A DNA stretch of 64,000 bases from Clostridia bacterium (GCA_017409845.1 JAFQRY010000002.1:62001-126000), one strand, 5' to 3'; shown: positions 9,173-17,701, counted from the stretch's first letter. Translations and numbers: made by a program. Notes: generated by a model not told the origin, from the sequence alone.

Positions 9173-10447
9173 ATGGATTACAAATATAAAATTTCAGTAA
9201 TCGTTCCCTGCTATAACAGCGAAAAATTTCTTAAAGAAACTCTTGATAATCTCCTTGGGCAAACGCTCAGGGAGATTCAGATTATAGCAGTAAACGACGG
9301 CTCAAAGGATTCAACCGCAGATATCATTGCGGAATATGCCGCAAAAGACAGCCGTATTCTTTCCGTTTATCAGGAGAATGCAGGCGTTTCTGCCGCAAGA
9401 AACAACGGCATTGAACATGCCGAAGGAAAATACACAATGTTTCTTGACAGCGACGATTTATTCAGCGAAAACACGCTTGAAAGCATGTATAATTCGCTTG
9501 AAGAAACGGGTGCGGATATGGGTATCTGCCGTATCATGCGTTTCGGCTACGGCGGCAACGAATTTAATCCGATAGTCGATACCTTCGTAAAAGAAAAAGA
9601 AATTGACTGCTATGATAAACGCCTTCTGTGGAATTTCCTCGTCAGCAACAAATGCTATAAAACAGAGCTTCTTCATAAGCACTCAATCCGCTTCACTCCT
9701 CTGCGTTACAGCGAAGACGGTGTGTTTATGATGCAGTTCATCTGCGGAATACATCCGAAAATCACGGGTGTTTATGATGCGGTTATGAAATACCGCAGGC
9801 TTTCACCCGATCAGGGATATTCGGTCAGCCAGAGAATTGAATATGAGCTTGTTGAGCATTTTTCACGCTCGCACGAGCTGATTTACAAAGCCGCCAAAGA
9901 CTCATTCGGCAGCGGAAAATGTGCCGATACGGAAGGCTATCTTCAGGAAATCCTTCTGAAAAAATACACAGCACTCATAAATGAATTTTACCGCTCACTC
10001 TGGAGAGGCGACGACGAAACTCTTGAATTAATCGGCAAAGTTGCCGCCGATGCAAAATCGAGGATGAGCGACGAAACAAAGAAAAAATGCAGCAATGTTA
10101 TAAAAGACATAGGCGAGCCTGTTTTCACCAAAAAAGGTATTGCGGAAAATCCTTATATCAGCATTGTTGCAAAAAAGCCGTCAGAAGAATTTATAAGCTC
10201 GCTCTATGCTCAGACCATGCCCGTTTTTGAGCTTGTGACAAAAGACAAAAACACTCTTCCCGATTATGAAAATATCTCTACGGCTTCGCCCAAAGGAAAA
10301 ATCACGGTTAAGCTCAGCGGAAAAGCTCCGCTTGACATGAGATTTTTAAAAATCGTTTCGCTTCTGAAAAGATCACCGAAATTCGGCATATTCCCCGATT
10401 TTCTGATTAAGCTCGGAGCGACTATCCTTTTGAAAATCAAAAAATAA
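9173..10447 (+). CDS. Glycosyltransferase family 2 with C-terminal extension
   Basis: About 424 aa. The first ~220 residues are a canonical GT2 domain: ISVIVPCYNSEKFLKETLDN, AVNDGSKDSTADII, AGVSAARNNGIEHAEG and the DxD-type FLDSDD near residue 85. The remaining ~200 residues are less conserved and may bind the acceptor. ATG 9173 is preferred over the in-frame ATG 9158, which lies inside tarJ; neither has a strong ribosome binding site, so translation may be coupled to tarJ. Expected to glycosylate or initiate the ribitol-containing polymer (inference from context). Confidence 0.8.
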   Translation: MDYKYKISVIVPCYNSEKFLKETLDNLLGQTLREIQIIAVNDGSKDSTADIIAEYAAKDSRILSVYQENAGVSAARNNGIEHAEGKYTMFLDSDDLFSENTLESMYNSLEETGADMGICRIMRFGYGGNEFNPIVDTFVKEKEIDCYDKRLLWNFLVSNKCYKTELLHKHSIRFTPLRYSEDGVFMMQFICGIHPKITGVYDAVMKYRRLSPDQGYSVSQRIEYELVEHFSRSHELIYKAAKDSFGSGKCADTEGYLQEILLKKYTALINEFYRSLWRGDDETLELIGKVAADAKSRMSDETKKKCSNVIKDIGEPVFTKKGIAENPYISIVAKKPSEEFISSLYAQTMPVFELVTKDKNTLPDYENISTASPKGKITVKLSGKAPLDMRFLKIVSLLKRSPKFGIFPDFLIKLGATILLKIKK

Positions 10448-10460
10448 CGAGGTTTTGTTT

Positions 10461-11600
10461 TTGAAAAAGCTTTTTTATTCGTTATATGCTCTGTTTTTTA
10501 ACATCAGCAGAATATTCCCCGTTAAGAAAAACAGAATAGCCTTTGTTGCACCGCACCACGGCGGAGAAGCGGATTCACTTTCGATTCTGCGTGAGTTTGT
10601 CGAAAAAAAAGGCGGATTTGATATTGTCAGCATATCTACCTGCGATTTGCAGATTGATTTCTCCTCCGTCGGCAGACTTTTTTCTTCCGCATTAAAAGCA
10701 GTCGGATTTTTCACGGTCAAAGCAAAAGCTCTTGCAACGGCAAAATATGTTTTCCTTAACGATAACTTCATGCCCATGGCATCGCTGAATTTCAGCAAAG
10801 AAGCTGTTGTCACTCAGCTCTGGCACGCAGAGGGAGCATTCAAAAAATTCGGATTGCATGCTCCTCTGACAGACGATGTCAGAGAACGCGAAAAGAAGTG
10901 CTCCGAAAGGCTTACATATGTTATCTGCTCGTCAAAGAATGTTGCTCCGGTTTATGCCGAGGCCTTCGGAGTTGACGAAAGCAAAATCCTTCCTCTCGGC
11001 ACACCGAGAACGGATATGCTTCTTTGCGGATGTGATATCAATAAGCTGAGAGCCGATTTTGATGATAAGCACCCCGAATGCAAGGGCAAAAAACTTGTGC
11101 TTTATGCTCCCACCTTCCGTGACAGCCCCGAATCCGATAAAAGCCTTATAAATAAAATTGACATAAACGCATTCAATGCAGAGCTCGGTGAAGAATACTG
11201 CCTGCTTGTGAAGCTTCATCCGCAGATACACTCCGCCGAACCCGTAAGCGGTACCGTTGATGTTACAAACGGTCACGAAATAAATGATCTCACTCTCATC
11301 TGTGACATGCTGATAACGGATTATTCATCGGTCTGCATGGATTTTGCCCTGCTTTCAAAGCCCTGCATCTTCTTTGCATTTGACCTTGCATCCTATGAAA
11401 AAGAACGCTCTTTTTATTTTGATTATAAAAGCTATGTGCCGGGTCCCGTTGTCAGTGATTTCGCCTCGGTTATCGAAGAAATAAAAAATCCCCGAAAGAG
11501 CGAAGAAAAGCTCCGCTCCTTCAGAGATTTCAATTTTGATTATATTGACTGCAACAGCACCGAAAGAATATTTGAAAGGATTATTTCATCCAATCACTGA
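10461..11600 (+). CDS. CDP-glycerol/CDP-ribitol phosphotransferase family protein (TagF/TarF-like)
   Basis: 379 aa. Motifs of the Glyphos_transf family are clear: LWHAEGAFKKFGL near residue 120, YAPTFRDS near residue 215 and DMLITDYSSVCMDFALLSKP near residue 285. These membrane-associated enzymes transfer glycerol- or ribitol-phosphate from CDP carriers onto a growing teichoic chain. No ATG start fits; TTG 10461 has GAGG at 10449-10452 with 8-nt spacing, better than TTG 10455. The shorter length compared with B. subtilis TagF (~750 aa) fits a primase-like TarF/TagB-size protein. It ends 20 bp inside the convergent next gene. Confidence 0.82.
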   Translation: MKKLFYSLYALFFNISRIFPVKKNRIAFVAPHHGGEADSLSILREFVEKKGGFDIVSISTCDLQIDFSSVGRLFSSALKAVGFFTVKAKALATAKYVFLNDNFMPMASLNFSKEAVVTQLWHAEGAFKKFGLHAPLTDDVREREKKCSERLTYVICSSKNVAPVYAEAFGVDESKILPLGTPRTDMLLCGCDINKLRADFDDKHPECKGKKLVLYAPTFRDSPESDKSLINKIDINAFNAELGEEYCLLVKLHPQIHSAEPVSGTVDVTNGHEINDLTLICDMLITDYSSVCMDFALLSKPCIFFAFDLASYEKERSFYFDYKSYVPGPVVSDFASVIEEIKNPRKSEEKLRSFRDFNFDYIDCNSTERIFERIISSNH

Positions 11601-12699
11601 TAATTCCTGCCACTCTTTCGGCTGAATGACCGTCACACGCACCAAGCTGTCTGTTTCTGAATTTTTCAATTCGGTCAACGGGCGGCTTTTCTTTTGTCTG
11701 TCTGACAGCATCAAGAAGCTTTTCACCTTCCGTAACAAGCTCACCCGGCAGATCATCGGGAAAATCAAGATAAAAGCCTCTTTCATATTCTTTAACATCG
11801 GGGCAGTAAAAAACCGTCGGCACACCGAGCAGGCATGCATCATATATAACGGAAGAATAATCGGTTATGATAACATCGCTTGCCGCCGTCAGCTCAAGTG
11901 TTGATTCATCCGAAAGATCATATATATTATTGAATGTATCCTTCAGAAGCGAATAAGACATCAAAGGATGTCTGCGGATAATAAACACCTCATCCTCCGC
12001 AAGAGAGCTGCTCAGCTTATTCCAATCAATTTCCGGATCATATTCACAATGGACTCCGTCATGCTCACGGAAGGTGGGACAGTAAAGATAGAGCCTTTTG
12101 TTTTCAAACTCGGGGTGTCTGCCGTAAACGGCATTTTTCATTTTTTCTTTGTCGGTGAAAAGTCTGTCTGTTCTCGGAAGACCTACTGCAAGACAGATAT
12201 CCTCGCTTATGCCGAATGCACCTGCATAGATTTTGCGGCATTCCTCGCCCGTTACCGCAACGGCACTGTATTGTGCGTGTGTTGCCCTCTCCTGCTCTTT
12301 TGTAAGCTTTGACGGTGCATCAAGCCCGAACATTTTGAATGCACCTGCCGCATGCCATATCTGAAATATCTTCTGCTCTTTTCTGAAGCTTGTGTAGCGT
12401 GAATAGCGAAGATAATCGTCGGTAACTATGACCCTGCTTGTGAGAAGATAAAAAAGAGCCTTCAGACCGACGGGGTGCGAATGCGGAAGCATATGTGCAA
12501 AAATCATCTTTTCCTCATCGAGCACATCATAAACTGCCTTTGCATTATCAAGAAGCTTTCCGTCTGCCCTTATCGTAAAAAACAATACTCGGTTTTTTAA
12601 AGGCATAAGCTTGCAGAATACGCACCATAATTTATAAAACAAGCCGATGATTTTTTGTTTTGCCTTGTTTACAAAAAGCTTTTCTGAAAGATTTTTCAT
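11581..12699 (-). CDS. CDP-glycerol/CDP-ribitol phosphotransferase family protein (second copy)
   Basis: 372 aa, same family as the convergent neighbour: WHAAGAFKMFGLDAPSK, YCPTFREHDG and DVIITDYSSVIYDACLLGVP appear in order. Start ATG 12699 is preceded by GAAGGTG; the longer open frame upstream runs through the tRNA-Gln gene and is not real. Its last 20 bp overlap the 3' end of the plus-strand homologue, so the two stop codons are interleaved. Two such enzymes would fit linkage-unit priming plus chain extension in a wall-teichoic-acid pathway, but which does which is not visible. Confidence 0.82.
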   Translation of the reverse strand: MKNLSEKLFVNKAKQKIIGLFYKLWCVFCKLMPLKNRVLFFTIRADGKLLDNAKAVYDVLDEEKMIFAHMLPHSHPVGLKALFYLLTSRVIVTDDYLRYSRYTSFRKEQKIFQIWHAAGAFKMFGLDAPSKLTKEQERATHAQYSAVAVTGEECRKIYAGAFGISEDICLAVGLPRTDRLFTDKEKMKNAVYGRHPEFENKRLYLYCPTFREHDGVHCEYDPEIDWNKLSSSLAEDEVFIIRRHPLMSYSLLKDTFNNIYDLSDESTLELTAASDVIITDYSSVIYDACLLGVPTVFYCPDVKEYERGFYLDFPDDLPGELVTEGEKLLDAVRQTKEKPPVDRIEKFRNRQLGACDGHSAERVAGIISDWMK

Positions 12700-12721
12700 T
12701 GAATTCACCTTCAAGAATAAG

Positions 12722-12754
12722 TAAAAATCCCGTCTGCGAAAGCAAACGGGATTT
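12722..12754 (-). terminator. Rho-independent terminator after tRNA-Gln
   Basis: On the minus strand a 9-bp stem AAATCCCGT/ACGGGATTT with an inner TGC-GAAA-GCA type hairpin is followed by a short T run. It stands right after the CCA end of the tRNA. Confidence 0.75.
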
Positions 12755-12756
12755 AT

Positions 12757-12830
12757 TGGCTGGGGAATAGGGATTCGAACCCCAACAAACAGAGTCAGAG
12801 TCTGTCGTGCTACCGTTACACTATTCCCCA
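12757..12830 (-). tRNA. tRNA-Gln(CTG)
   Basis: 74 nt on the minus strand with CCA encoded. Acceptor TGGGGAA pairs with TTCCCCA, discriminator is G, the T arm is TGGGG-TTCGAAT-CCCTA, and the anticodon stem ACAGA/TCTGT encloses loop CTCTGAC, giving anticodon CTG after U33. This reads CAG codons. Confidence 0.93.
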
Positions 12831-12934
12831 ATGTAACTCGCAACTGGGCTACGGATATATATTATACACACTTGTCCGAAAAAGTCAACACTTTTTTAAA
12901 AAATTTTTTCATATTTTTTTTAAAAGTTTTTCTA

Positions 12935-12963
12935 TTGTAAATCGTGTTTTTTTGTATTAAAAT
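12935..12963 (+). promoter_or_regulatory. Probable promoter for the small membrane protein gene
   Basis: TTGTAA (12935-12940) and TAAAAT (12958-12963) are separated by 17 bp in a very AT-rich stretch, 26 bp before the start codon. Confidence 0.5.
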
Positions 12964-12989
12964 TAAGAAAAAAACGAAAGGAAATTATT

Positions 12990-13400
12990 ATGAAAGAAAT
13001 CTTTTTTTCAAACATCCCTGCAGGCATTGCGGTTATCGGACTTGTGCTTTATTTCTTCGGAATGGCGATTGTATTCATCACAAATCCGATAAAAAATGCC
13101 GAAAGCTTTGCCGTTAAACCCGTTGACAATGCAGGCAAAACCGAAATACGTGTTTATTACGGCGGAATTTCCTTTGCTCTCGGTGCATTTCTTCTTTATC
13201 TGACCATCGTACTCAAAACACCCGTTTATTCTCTCGTCGGAGGACTTTTTTTCTCAACAACCGTGCTTGTGACAAGAACAATATTCCTCTGCGTTGACAA
13301 GGGCTGGAAATGCCCCTACACAAAGCTTGCAATCCCTGCAGAATCCGCATTTGTGATTGCCCTCTGGGTCTGCTTTTATCTTTCAAAAACCCTTTATTGA
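12990..13400 (+). CDS. Small integral membrane protein of unknown function
   Basis: 136 aa with about four hydrophobic segments (residues ~9-31, 53-72, 78-97 and 112-132), a form seen in DUF4345-type proteins, but I do not recognise it with confidence. The ATG has GAAAGGAAA upstream. It stands 15 nt ahead of an alpha-L-rhamnosidase gene and is probably co-transcribed with it. No catalytic motif is visible. Could be a minor membrane component unrelated to rhamnose use. Confidence 0.7.
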   Translation: MKEIFFSNIPAGIAVIGLVLYFFGMAIVFITNPIKNAESFAVKPVDNAGKTEIRVYYGGISFALGAFLLYLTIVLKTPVYSLVGGLFFSTTVLVTRTIFLCVDKGWKCPYTKLAIPAESAFVIALWVCFYLSKTLY

Positions 13401-13415
13401 TTGCGAGGAATTTTT

Positions 13416-15644
13416 ATGCGTGAATGGACTGCGAAATGGATAGGTGCAGATATGACGGTGAAAGACCGTTTTGCTCCGATATTCAAAAAAGAATTCACTG
13501 TCACCAAAGAAATCCGCAAAGCTGAAATCATGATTTGCGGTCTCGGACTTTTTGAGCTTAAAATCAACGGCACCCTGCCCGATGATACGGTACTCAACCC
13601 CGCACACACTCAATACAGTCAGACGGTGCTTTACCGTGTTTTTGACATAACGGATTTGCTCGGAACCGACAATATAATCACCGTTGAGCTCGGCAACAGC
13701 TTTTTAAACGAGGAAACAGATGTATGGGACTGGGATACCGCAACATGGCGTTCGGTACCCAAGCTTATCGCACAGCTTGACATTGAATATTCAGACGGTA
13801 CTCTCGAAAGAATAGCCACCGATGAAGCATGGCTTGTTACCCTCGACGGACCTACAGTTGCAAACAGCATTTATCTTGGCGAAACATATGATGCAAGACG
13901 CACGGATTTTTCGTGGCAGAATGCTATTGAGGTAACTCCTCCCGCAGGTAAGCTGAAGCTTCAGGACATGCCTCCGATAAGACGCATCCGCACCTGTGCG
14001 GCAAAAGAAATCGTCCGTCACGAATGCGGAAGCTACATCATTACCGCACCCGAAATGATGACGGGATGGGCGAAAATCAGAATAGATGCTCCGAAGGACA
14101 CTGCGGTATATATCACCTACGGCGAAAAGCTGACTGCCGAGGGAAGAGTTCAGAAAATCGGAAACGGGGAAGGTCACGGCTGGGAATGGTGGCCCGAAAA
14201 CTATATTCAGCATGACTGCTTTATCAGCAACGGTGAGCCGTTTGAATTTGAACCCCGATTCAGCTACAAAGGCTATAAATATATTGAAATCGAAAATCTT
14301 GGTAAGCTTGAAAAAGAGGATGTTACTCTTTACAAAACCGCAAACGATGTTGAAATCATCGGCAGCTTTGAATGCTCCGATGAAATGCTCAACAAGCTGC
14401 ATCATATCATGGTCAGCACGCTTCTCAACAATTTTCAGGGCAAGCCGACGGATACTCCCGTGTGGGAGAAAAACGGCTGGCTGGGCGACGCAAACTGTGC
14501 TCTGCCGATAATGATGTATAACTTCGACATGAGCAAATATATGGCAAGCTTCATCGACATTATGAACGACTGCTTCAACGAATACGGCAGCGTTCCCGTT
14601 ATTGTTCCGTCTGCAAGCTGGAGCATTGAAAATTCGCCCGTCTGGAACACCATTTATGTTTTCGGTGCCGAGGCAATGCTTGACCATTGCGGCGATAAAG
14701 AATATGTTGAAAAGCTTTATCCCAACCTTAAAGCTTTTGCCGAAAAAGATATTGCTCAGCTCAGAGAACTCGGCTGGGTATGGGGTACAAGAGGACTTTC
14801 GGACTGGGTTTCTCCGTCGGGCGGAGAGGATATGGAGGTTTTGCCCGACCCGTCAGAGGGTGCGGAAATCTGCTGCACGGCATTTATCTATGCAATGCTT
14901 GAATCCATGATAAGGATTTGCAAAAAGCTCGGAATCAATGATGATATTGCGGAATACAAAGCCGCCGCAGACGAAATATATAGGGCATTCAACGAAAAGT
15001 TTTATAATCCCGACAACGGAATTTACGAAACAACAATCTGGAAGGAAATGGGAATAAGAACAAAATACAGACAGACCTCAAACCTTCTTCCTCTTTATTT
15101 CGGAATGGTGCCCGAAGAAAACAGAGAAAAGGTCACAAAAAATCTTGTCGATGATTTCATCAGCCGTGATTATCACCTTGATACGGGCTGCACGGGAACA
15201 AGATTTGTTTTACCCGTTCTTTTTGACTGCGGCTTTGCCGACGTTGCAATGAAGGTACTCCTGCAAAAAACCTATCCGAGCTGGGGACACTGGCTTGAAA
15301 ACGGCACGGATTCCGCATGGGAAAGCTGGGAAAGAACAACCCGTTCAAAAAATCATTATTTCCTTGCAACCTATGATGAAATATTCTTCACCCACCTTGC
15401 AGGACTGAAAAATATTTGTGACGGTTGGAAAAGCTTCACCGTTGAGCCCGTGCTTGACTGCGGACTTGAATTCGTCAACGCATCTGTCAAAACTCCGCTC
15501 GGCACGGCAGGATGCTCATGGAAAAAGACCGACAGCGGCTTCACGGTTGAGGTCACCGTGCCCGAGGATGCTCAGGCAAAAATCCGCCTTTCGGATAAGA
15601 TTGATGTTATTCAGAATGGCGGAAGAAAAATATATAATATTTAA
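13416..15644 (+). CDS. Alpha-L-rhamnosidase (GH78)
   Basis: 742 aa. The N-terminus WTAKWIGADM followed by PIFKKEFTV and CGLGLFELKINGT is the usual Bac_rhamnosid N-terminal beta-sandwich; the central (alpha/alpha)6 barrel contains PTDTPVWEKNGWLGDANCA and GLSDWVSPSGGED, regions that carry the catalytic acid residues, and the C-terminal beta domain ends the protein. It hydrolyses terminal alpha-L-rhamnose from glycans or plant glycosides. No signal peptide, so intracellular action on imported oligosaccharides is likely. ATG 13416 follows GCGAGGA; the frame is open from 13401. A second GH78 gene lies at 21307. Confidence 0.9.
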   Translation: MREWTAKWIGADMTVKDRFAPIFKKEFTVTKEIRKAEIMICGLGLFELKINGTLPDDTVLNPAHTQYSQTVLYRVFDITDLLGTDNIITVELGNSFLNEETDVWDWDTATWRSVPKLIAQLDIEYSDGTLERIATDEAWLVTLDGPTVANSIYLGETYDARRTDFSWQNAIEVTPPAGKLKLQDMPPIRRIRTCAAKEIVRHECGSYIITAPEMMTGWAKIRIDAPKDTAVYITYGEKLTAEGRVQKIGNGEGHGWEWWPENYIQHDCFISNGEPFEFEPRFSYKGYKYIEIENLGKLEKEDVTLYKTANDVEIIGSFECSDEMLNKLHHIMVSTLLNNFQGKPTDTPVWEKNGWLGDANCALPIMMYNFDMSKYMASFIDIMNDCFNEYGSVPVIVPSASWSIENSPVWNTIYVFGAEAMLDHCGDKEYVEKLYPNLKAFAEKDIAQLRELGWVWGTRGLSDWVSPSGGEDMEVLPDPSEGAEICCTAFIYAMLESMIRICKKLGINDDIAEYKAAADEIYRAFNEKFYNPDNGIYETTIWKEMGIRTKYRQTSNLLPLYFGMVPEENREKVTKNLVDDFISRDYHLDTGCTGTRFVLPVLFDCGFADVAMKVLLQKTYPSWGHWLENGTDSAWESWERTTRSKNHYFLATYDEIFFTHLAGLKNICDGWKSFTVEPVLDCGLEFVNASVKTPLGTAGCSWKKTDSGFTVEVTVPEDAQAKIRLSDKIDVIQNGGRKIYNI

Positions 15645-15657
15645 TCGGCTGTGTTGC

Positions 15658-15682
15658 GTAGGGGCGATTCACGAATCGTCCG
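15658..15682. repeat. Dispersed short palindrome GTAGGGGCGATTC-type
   Basis: GGGGCGATTC followed by ACGAATCGTC forms a short hairpin. Relatives in this window: 15794-15817, 15831-15856, 17545-17568 and 17586-17608. All are intergenic around the LRR gene. Confidence 0.65.
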
Positions 15683-15687
15683 TTTCA

Positions 15688-15735
15688 GTGAAGAGTTAAA
15701 AGTGAATAGTGAAAAGTTTCGGACAGGCTCCGCCT
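15688..15735. repeat. Dispersed repeat, family GAAGAGT...GGCTCCGCC (degenerate copy)
   Basis: AGTGAAGAGTTAAAAGTGAA followed by a GGCTCCGCC palindrome. Better copies are at 3895-3990, 17755-17801 and 50910-50955. Confidence 0.45.
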
Positions 15736-15793
15736 ATGACCGATTATACAGAGGCGGATAATAACTGTTTCCTATCTAACAATTAATCTTTTG

Positions 15794-15817
15794 GTAGGGG
15801 CGGATATTATCCGCCCG
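15794..15817. repeat. Dispersed short palindrome GTAGGGGCGGATATTATCCG
   Basis: CGGATATTATCCG is a perfect palindrome flanked by GGGG and CCCG, nearly identical to 17545-17568. Confidence 0.65.
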
Positions 15818-15830
15818 AAAACCGCAGAAC

Positions 15831-15856
15831 TGTAGTGGCGATTCACGAATCGCCCG
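15831..15856. repeat. Dispersed short palindrome (GGCGATTCACGAATCGCC)
   Basis: GGCGATTC/GAATCGCC form an 8-bp stem with a 2-nt loop. Third copy of this family between 15645 and 16033; the rest of this 449-bp gap shows no gene. Confidence 0.6.
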
Positions 15857-15903
15857 AATGCTGACGCATTCATCAATCCTCAGTCATTTCGTGACAGCGA
15901 TAC

Positions 15904-15950
15904 GGCTCCCTCGTGAGGGAGCTGGCGAGCGAAGCGAGACTGAGGGAGTT
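15904..15950. repeat. Dispersed palindrome, family CTCCCT-AGGGAG
   Basis: GGCTCCCTCGTGAGGGAGC is an inverted repeat followed by GGCGAGCGAAGCGAG and a closing CTGAGGGAG, matching the layout of 4106-4143. Confidence 0.65.
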
Positions 15951-16032
15951 AACAAAGGAGCCGAGGAACTTTTTACTTTGCATTTGAATCGCTGAGAAAA
16001 AAGCAAAAATCTTGCAAAATCAAATAAAAGCA

Positions 16033-16061
16033 TTGAAAGCAAAAAAACATGATGATATAAT
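16033..16061 (+). promoter_or_regulatory. Promoter of the LRR surface protein gene
   Basis: TTGAAA (16033-16038), 17-bp spacer, TATAAT (16056-16061), 32 bp before the start codon. Confidence 0.82.
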
Positions 16062-16093
16062 CAAAACAACAAAATAAAAAGCAGGTGTAAAAA

Positions 16094-17140
16094 ATGAAAA
16101 AATTTATCGCAACCATTCTTTCCGCAATGGTCGGACTTTTCGGCTACACAATTGTTGAAACGTCAATTGATTCAAGGGTAGCTGACCTTGAAAGCCGTGT
16201 TGAATATCTTGAAAGCGTTGTTGAAGAATATCACGGTGAAGTGTATATTCCCACAACAACAAGACCCGCAGCAACCGTTGCACCTACAACAAGACCTGCC
16301 GAAAAACCGACCGTCAAACCGACAACAACCGCACCTTCGGGCGAAAGATATCTTGTTGACAGCGGCTATTGCGGCGACTATGCAAGATGGGAGTTTTATT
16401 CCGACGGTGAGCTGATTATCGGTGGCAAAGGTGCAATGTATGAAGCAACGCCTGGCTGGGATAAGTATGATGATGAAATCAAAAAGGTTGTCATCAAAGA
16501 CGGTGTGACAAGTATATGCAGTTATGCATTCTATAAATGCACAAGCCTCACAAGCGCAACAATCCCCGACAGCGTGACAAGCATAGGCTGGTCTGCATTC
16601 TCAGACTGCTCAAGCCTCACAAGCGTAACAATCCCCGACAGTGTGACAAGCATTGGCGGTGGTGCATTCTCAGGCTGCACAAGTCTCACAAGCGTAACAA
16701 TCGGCAACAGTGTAAAAGTCATAAGCTATTCTGCATTCTCAGGCTGCACAAGTCTCACAAGCGTAACAATCCCCGATAGTGTGACAAACATAGACAGTTA
16801 TGCATTCGAAGGCTGCTCAAGTCTCACAAGCGTAACAATCCCCGACAGTGTGACAAGCATAGAAGGTTATGCATTCTCAGACTGCACAAGCCTTGAAACA
16901 GCTACACTCGGCAAGGGTGTTAAATCAATCGGTTCTCAAGCATTCTATAACTGCACAAATCTCAAAACCGTTACAATCGGTGCGAATGTGACCGAAATCG
17001 GTGAAATGGCATTTGCAGGCTGCGGTAATCTTACCGATGTTTATTATGCAGGCACCGAGGCGCAGTGGAATGCAATCACAATCGGCGAAAGCAACGCACG
17101 CCTCACCGATGCAACAATTCATTATAATTACACAGCATAA
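16094..17140 (+). CDS. Membrane-anchored BspA-type leucine-rich-repeat surface protein
   Basis: 348 aa. Order of parts: hydrophobic N-terminal segment (residues ~3-22), short heptad-like helix (DSRVADLESRVEYLESVVEE, ~27-46), Thr/Pro linker (~53-90), a BspA lead-in with CGDYARWEFYSDGELIIGG (~97-115), then about nine LRR_5 units of 23 residues with the pattern CTSLTSVTIPDSVTSI. The protein probably sits in the membrane with repeats outside; such repeats bind host or microbial ligands in other bacteria. The ATG follows GCAGGTG. The same anchor-linker-domain plan recurs at 53.5-56.3 kb and in the sigma fusion at 61.8 kb. Confidence 0.85.
   Translation: MKKFIATILSAMVGLFGYTIVETSIDSRVADLESRVEYLESVVEEYHGEVYIPTTTRPAATVAPTTRPAEKPTVKPTTTAPSGERYLVDSGYCGDYARWEFYSDGELIIGGKGAMYEATPGWDKYDDEIKKVVIKDGVTSICSYAFYKCTSLTSATIPDSVTSIGWSAFSDCSSLTSVTIPDSVTSIGGGAFSGCTSLTSVTIGNSVKVISYSAFSGCTSLTSVTIPDSVTNIDSYAFEGCSSLTSVTIPDSVTSIEGYAFSDCTSLETATLGKGVKSIGSQAFYNCTNLKTVTIGANVTEIGEMAFAGCGNLTDVYYAGTEAQWNAITIGESNARLTDATIHYNYTA
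16517..17030 (+). repeat. Tandem 69-bp repeats encoding LRR_5 units
   Basis: Successive GCATTC marks at 16526 and 16595 are 69 bp apart, and AACAATCCCCGACAG recurs in most units. Units in the first two thirds are nearly identical in DNA sequence, later ones diverge, which suggests recent unit duplication. Confidence 0.8.
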
Positions 17141-17154
17141 AAATAAGCAGAAAA

Positions 17155-17235
17155 CCTCCCTCTTCGGCTTCCCCTTTGAGGGGGGCGAAGCACCAAAGTG
17201 CCGCCTGCGGCGGATGAAGCGAGGTGCTGAGGTGA
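17155..17235. repeat. Complex palindromic intergenic repeat
   Basis: CCCCTTTGAGGGGG is a hairpin, followed by CGCCTGCGGCGG and GAGGTGCTGAGGTG. It belongs with the CTCCCT-type intergenic elements by composition. No convincing gene lies in the 17141-17798 gap, although open frames of up to ~190 codons cross it. Confidence 0.5.
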
Positions 17236-17383
17236 AGAAACAAGGAGCAATGCCGACGCTCCAAGGAAGGCAGTGCGACTGTGTTTCTGAGGGGCATTCA
17301 TGGACGGTGATGAGGTGGATGCGAAGCATCAGAACGGCGGCTAATCCAAGCCGCCGTTCTATTTTTGGGCTGCATGCTGATTC

Positions 17384-17407
17384 AGCGGGATGTGGGCATC
17401 CCGCCCT
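17384..17407. repeat. Short palindrome GCGGGATGTGGGCATCCCGC
   Basis: GCGGGATG pairs with CATCCCGC; an almost identical copy is at 17702-17724. Confidence 0.6.
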
Positions 17408-17544
17408 ACTGCACTCTGCATGGAAACGGGACGGCACTTCAGGTCGTTCCCTACGGTTTGTGCGAATATCACTTTTGCCATCGGCAAAAATATCACATTG
17501 CATCAGAAATATATCACACGCATTTGCGTATATCACTCGTGTGG

Positions 17545-17568
17545 GTAGGGGCGGATATCATCCGCCCG
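17545..17568. repeat. Dispersed short palindrome GTAGGGGCGGATATCATCCG
   Basis: CGGATATCATCCG with GGGG/CCCG flanks; near-identical to 15794-15817. Confidence 0.65.
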
Positions 17569-17585
17569 AATGAGTCAGCAAAACT

Positions 17586-17608
17586 GTAGGGGCGAATCGA
17601 ATCGCCCG
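17586..17608. repeat. Dispersed short palindrome GTAGGGGCGAATCGAATCGC
   Basis: Same family as 15658-15682, with a GGGCGA...TCGCCC stem. Confidence 0.6.
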
Positions 17609-17616
17609 AATGCAAT

Positions 17617-17665
17617 CCTCCGTCTTTTTGCTTCGCAAAAATCCACCTCCTTTGAAAAGGAGGTA
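17617..17665. repeat. Dispersed repeat CCTCCGTC...AAAAGGAGG
   Basis: Contains TTTTGCTTCGCAAAA-like and CCTCCTTTGAAAAGGAGG palindromes. The element at 40308-40354 is the same sequence family in reverse orientation, and 4013-4060 is a degenerate copy. Confidence 0.65.
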
Positions 17666-17701
17666 AAAGGACTGTGCGATTTCATTATTCTTTTTTAAAA
17701 C

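Noticed and set aside
12700..12843. N-terminal extension of the phosphotransferase gene through tRNA-Gln
   Set aside because: It would translate the tRNA and its terminator; ATG 12699 has a proper ribosome binding site.
13791..14687. 298-codon minus-strand frame inside the rhamnosidase gene
   Set aside because: Shadow of GH78 coding sequence; no RBS or recognisable domain.
16517..17030. Satellite or phage tail-fibre repeats
   Set aside because: The 69-bp unit keeps frame and encodes the 23-residue LRR_5 pattern.
17001..17573. 190-codon plus-strand frame over the end of the LRR gene and intergenic repeats
   Set aside because: Low-complexity translation of palindromic repeats, no RBS, overlaps a real gene.
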